Source: an uncultured Eubacteriales bacterium (GTDB taxonomy: Bacteria > Bacillota > Clostridia > Lachnospirales > Lachnospiraceae). From it: a DNA stretch of 40,008 bases. Each line of letters starts with the position of its first letter. The first letter of the stretch is position 1. Made by a program: the position numbers and the translations under genes. The DNA is taken from positions 1 to 40,008 of the forward strand of contig ONHA01000026.1 of the NCBI GenBank assembly GCA_900317515.1, written 5' to 3'. This document shows positions 39,985 through 40,008 of the stretch, piece after piece. A model generated the notes under the pieces. It had not been told where the DNA came from and ran no database searches. It worked only from the letters and a program-made list of their open reading frames with translations.

Positions 39985-40008
39985 TTCGTATTCCTCCCTC
40001 AGATTCCT

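Noticed and set aside
1-40008. CRISPR array, rRNA genes, complete insertion sequences
   Set aside because: No regularly spaced repeats, no rRNA-like conserved segments and no transposase frames were seen.

Overview
The window looks like chromosomal DNA of a strictly anaerobic, fermentative Firmicute, most likely a GC-rich member of the Lachnospiraceae (Clostridia). This is inferred from the HydABC-type [FeFe]-hydrogenase, the short dnaE-type polymerase, the DUF6145-like protein, Gram-positive Shine-Dalgarno sites (AGGAGG) before almost every gene, sigma-A type promoters, and the acyl-ACP thioesterase/CvfB/dnaE operon. No species can be named from the sequence alone. The central ~34 kb is GC-rich and house-keeping in character. 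The first ~4.6 kb and the last ~0.8 kb are visibly more AT-rich and carry accessory genes.

Layout. (1) 1-4308, minus strand: a TetR regulator and a MATE exporter, each with a promoter carrying the same operator word, followed by two GNAT acetyltransferase genes (one lacking its normal N-terminus), a small alpha/beta hydrolase and the start of an FMN reductase. (2) 4600-6782: greA-lysS operon with a consensus promoter. (3) 6808-9448: argF, a small membrane protein, a DUF6145-like protein and dusB in one tight operon. (4) 9455-11376: pfkA and a SpoU-class rRNA methyltransferase. (5) 11382-17220: acyl-ACP thioesterase, cvfB, a membrane protein and dnaE in one operon. (6) 17222-20214: a permuted GH3 beta-glucosidase. 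(7) 20243-22513, plus strand: an orphan metal-ATPase N-terminal (HMA2-like) domain followed by a phosphohexomutase. (8) 22548-26195, minus strand: a Nudix-type regulator, a divergent PurA paralogue, a VWA-domain protein and an uncharacterised small protein, with a promoter full of AGTAG/CTACT palindromes. (9) 26257-31316, plus: a complete binding-protein-dependent ABC importer. (10) 31383-33618, plus: L,D-transpeptidase and VanX-like D,D-dipeptidase. (11) 33630-37904, minus: hydrogenase genes in the order small NuoE-like, NuoF-like, catalytic subunit. (12) 38154-39151: a TSUP (TauE/SafE) permease and tRNA-Gln(CTG). (13) 39231-40008: two genes resembling mobile-element cargo.

How the genes fit together: the hydrogenase, phosphofructokinase, phosphohexomutase and beta-glucosidase fit saccharolytic fermentation with H2 as electron sink. 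The L,D-transpeptidase/dipeptidase pair fits peptidoglycan remodelling. The 22.5-26.2 kb cluster has no function I can name and is the best candidate for an undescribed system at the gene level.

At the DNA level the strongest unexplained signal is a dispersed word, AAATGAA (extended form AAATGAAAAC, often preceded by GG). By hand count it occurs about 39 times on the two strands, where base composition predicts about three. It lies in several codon phases and in intergenic DNA, once as a perfect inverted pair, so it looks like selection on DNA rather than on protein. All counts were made by eye and need a computed check.
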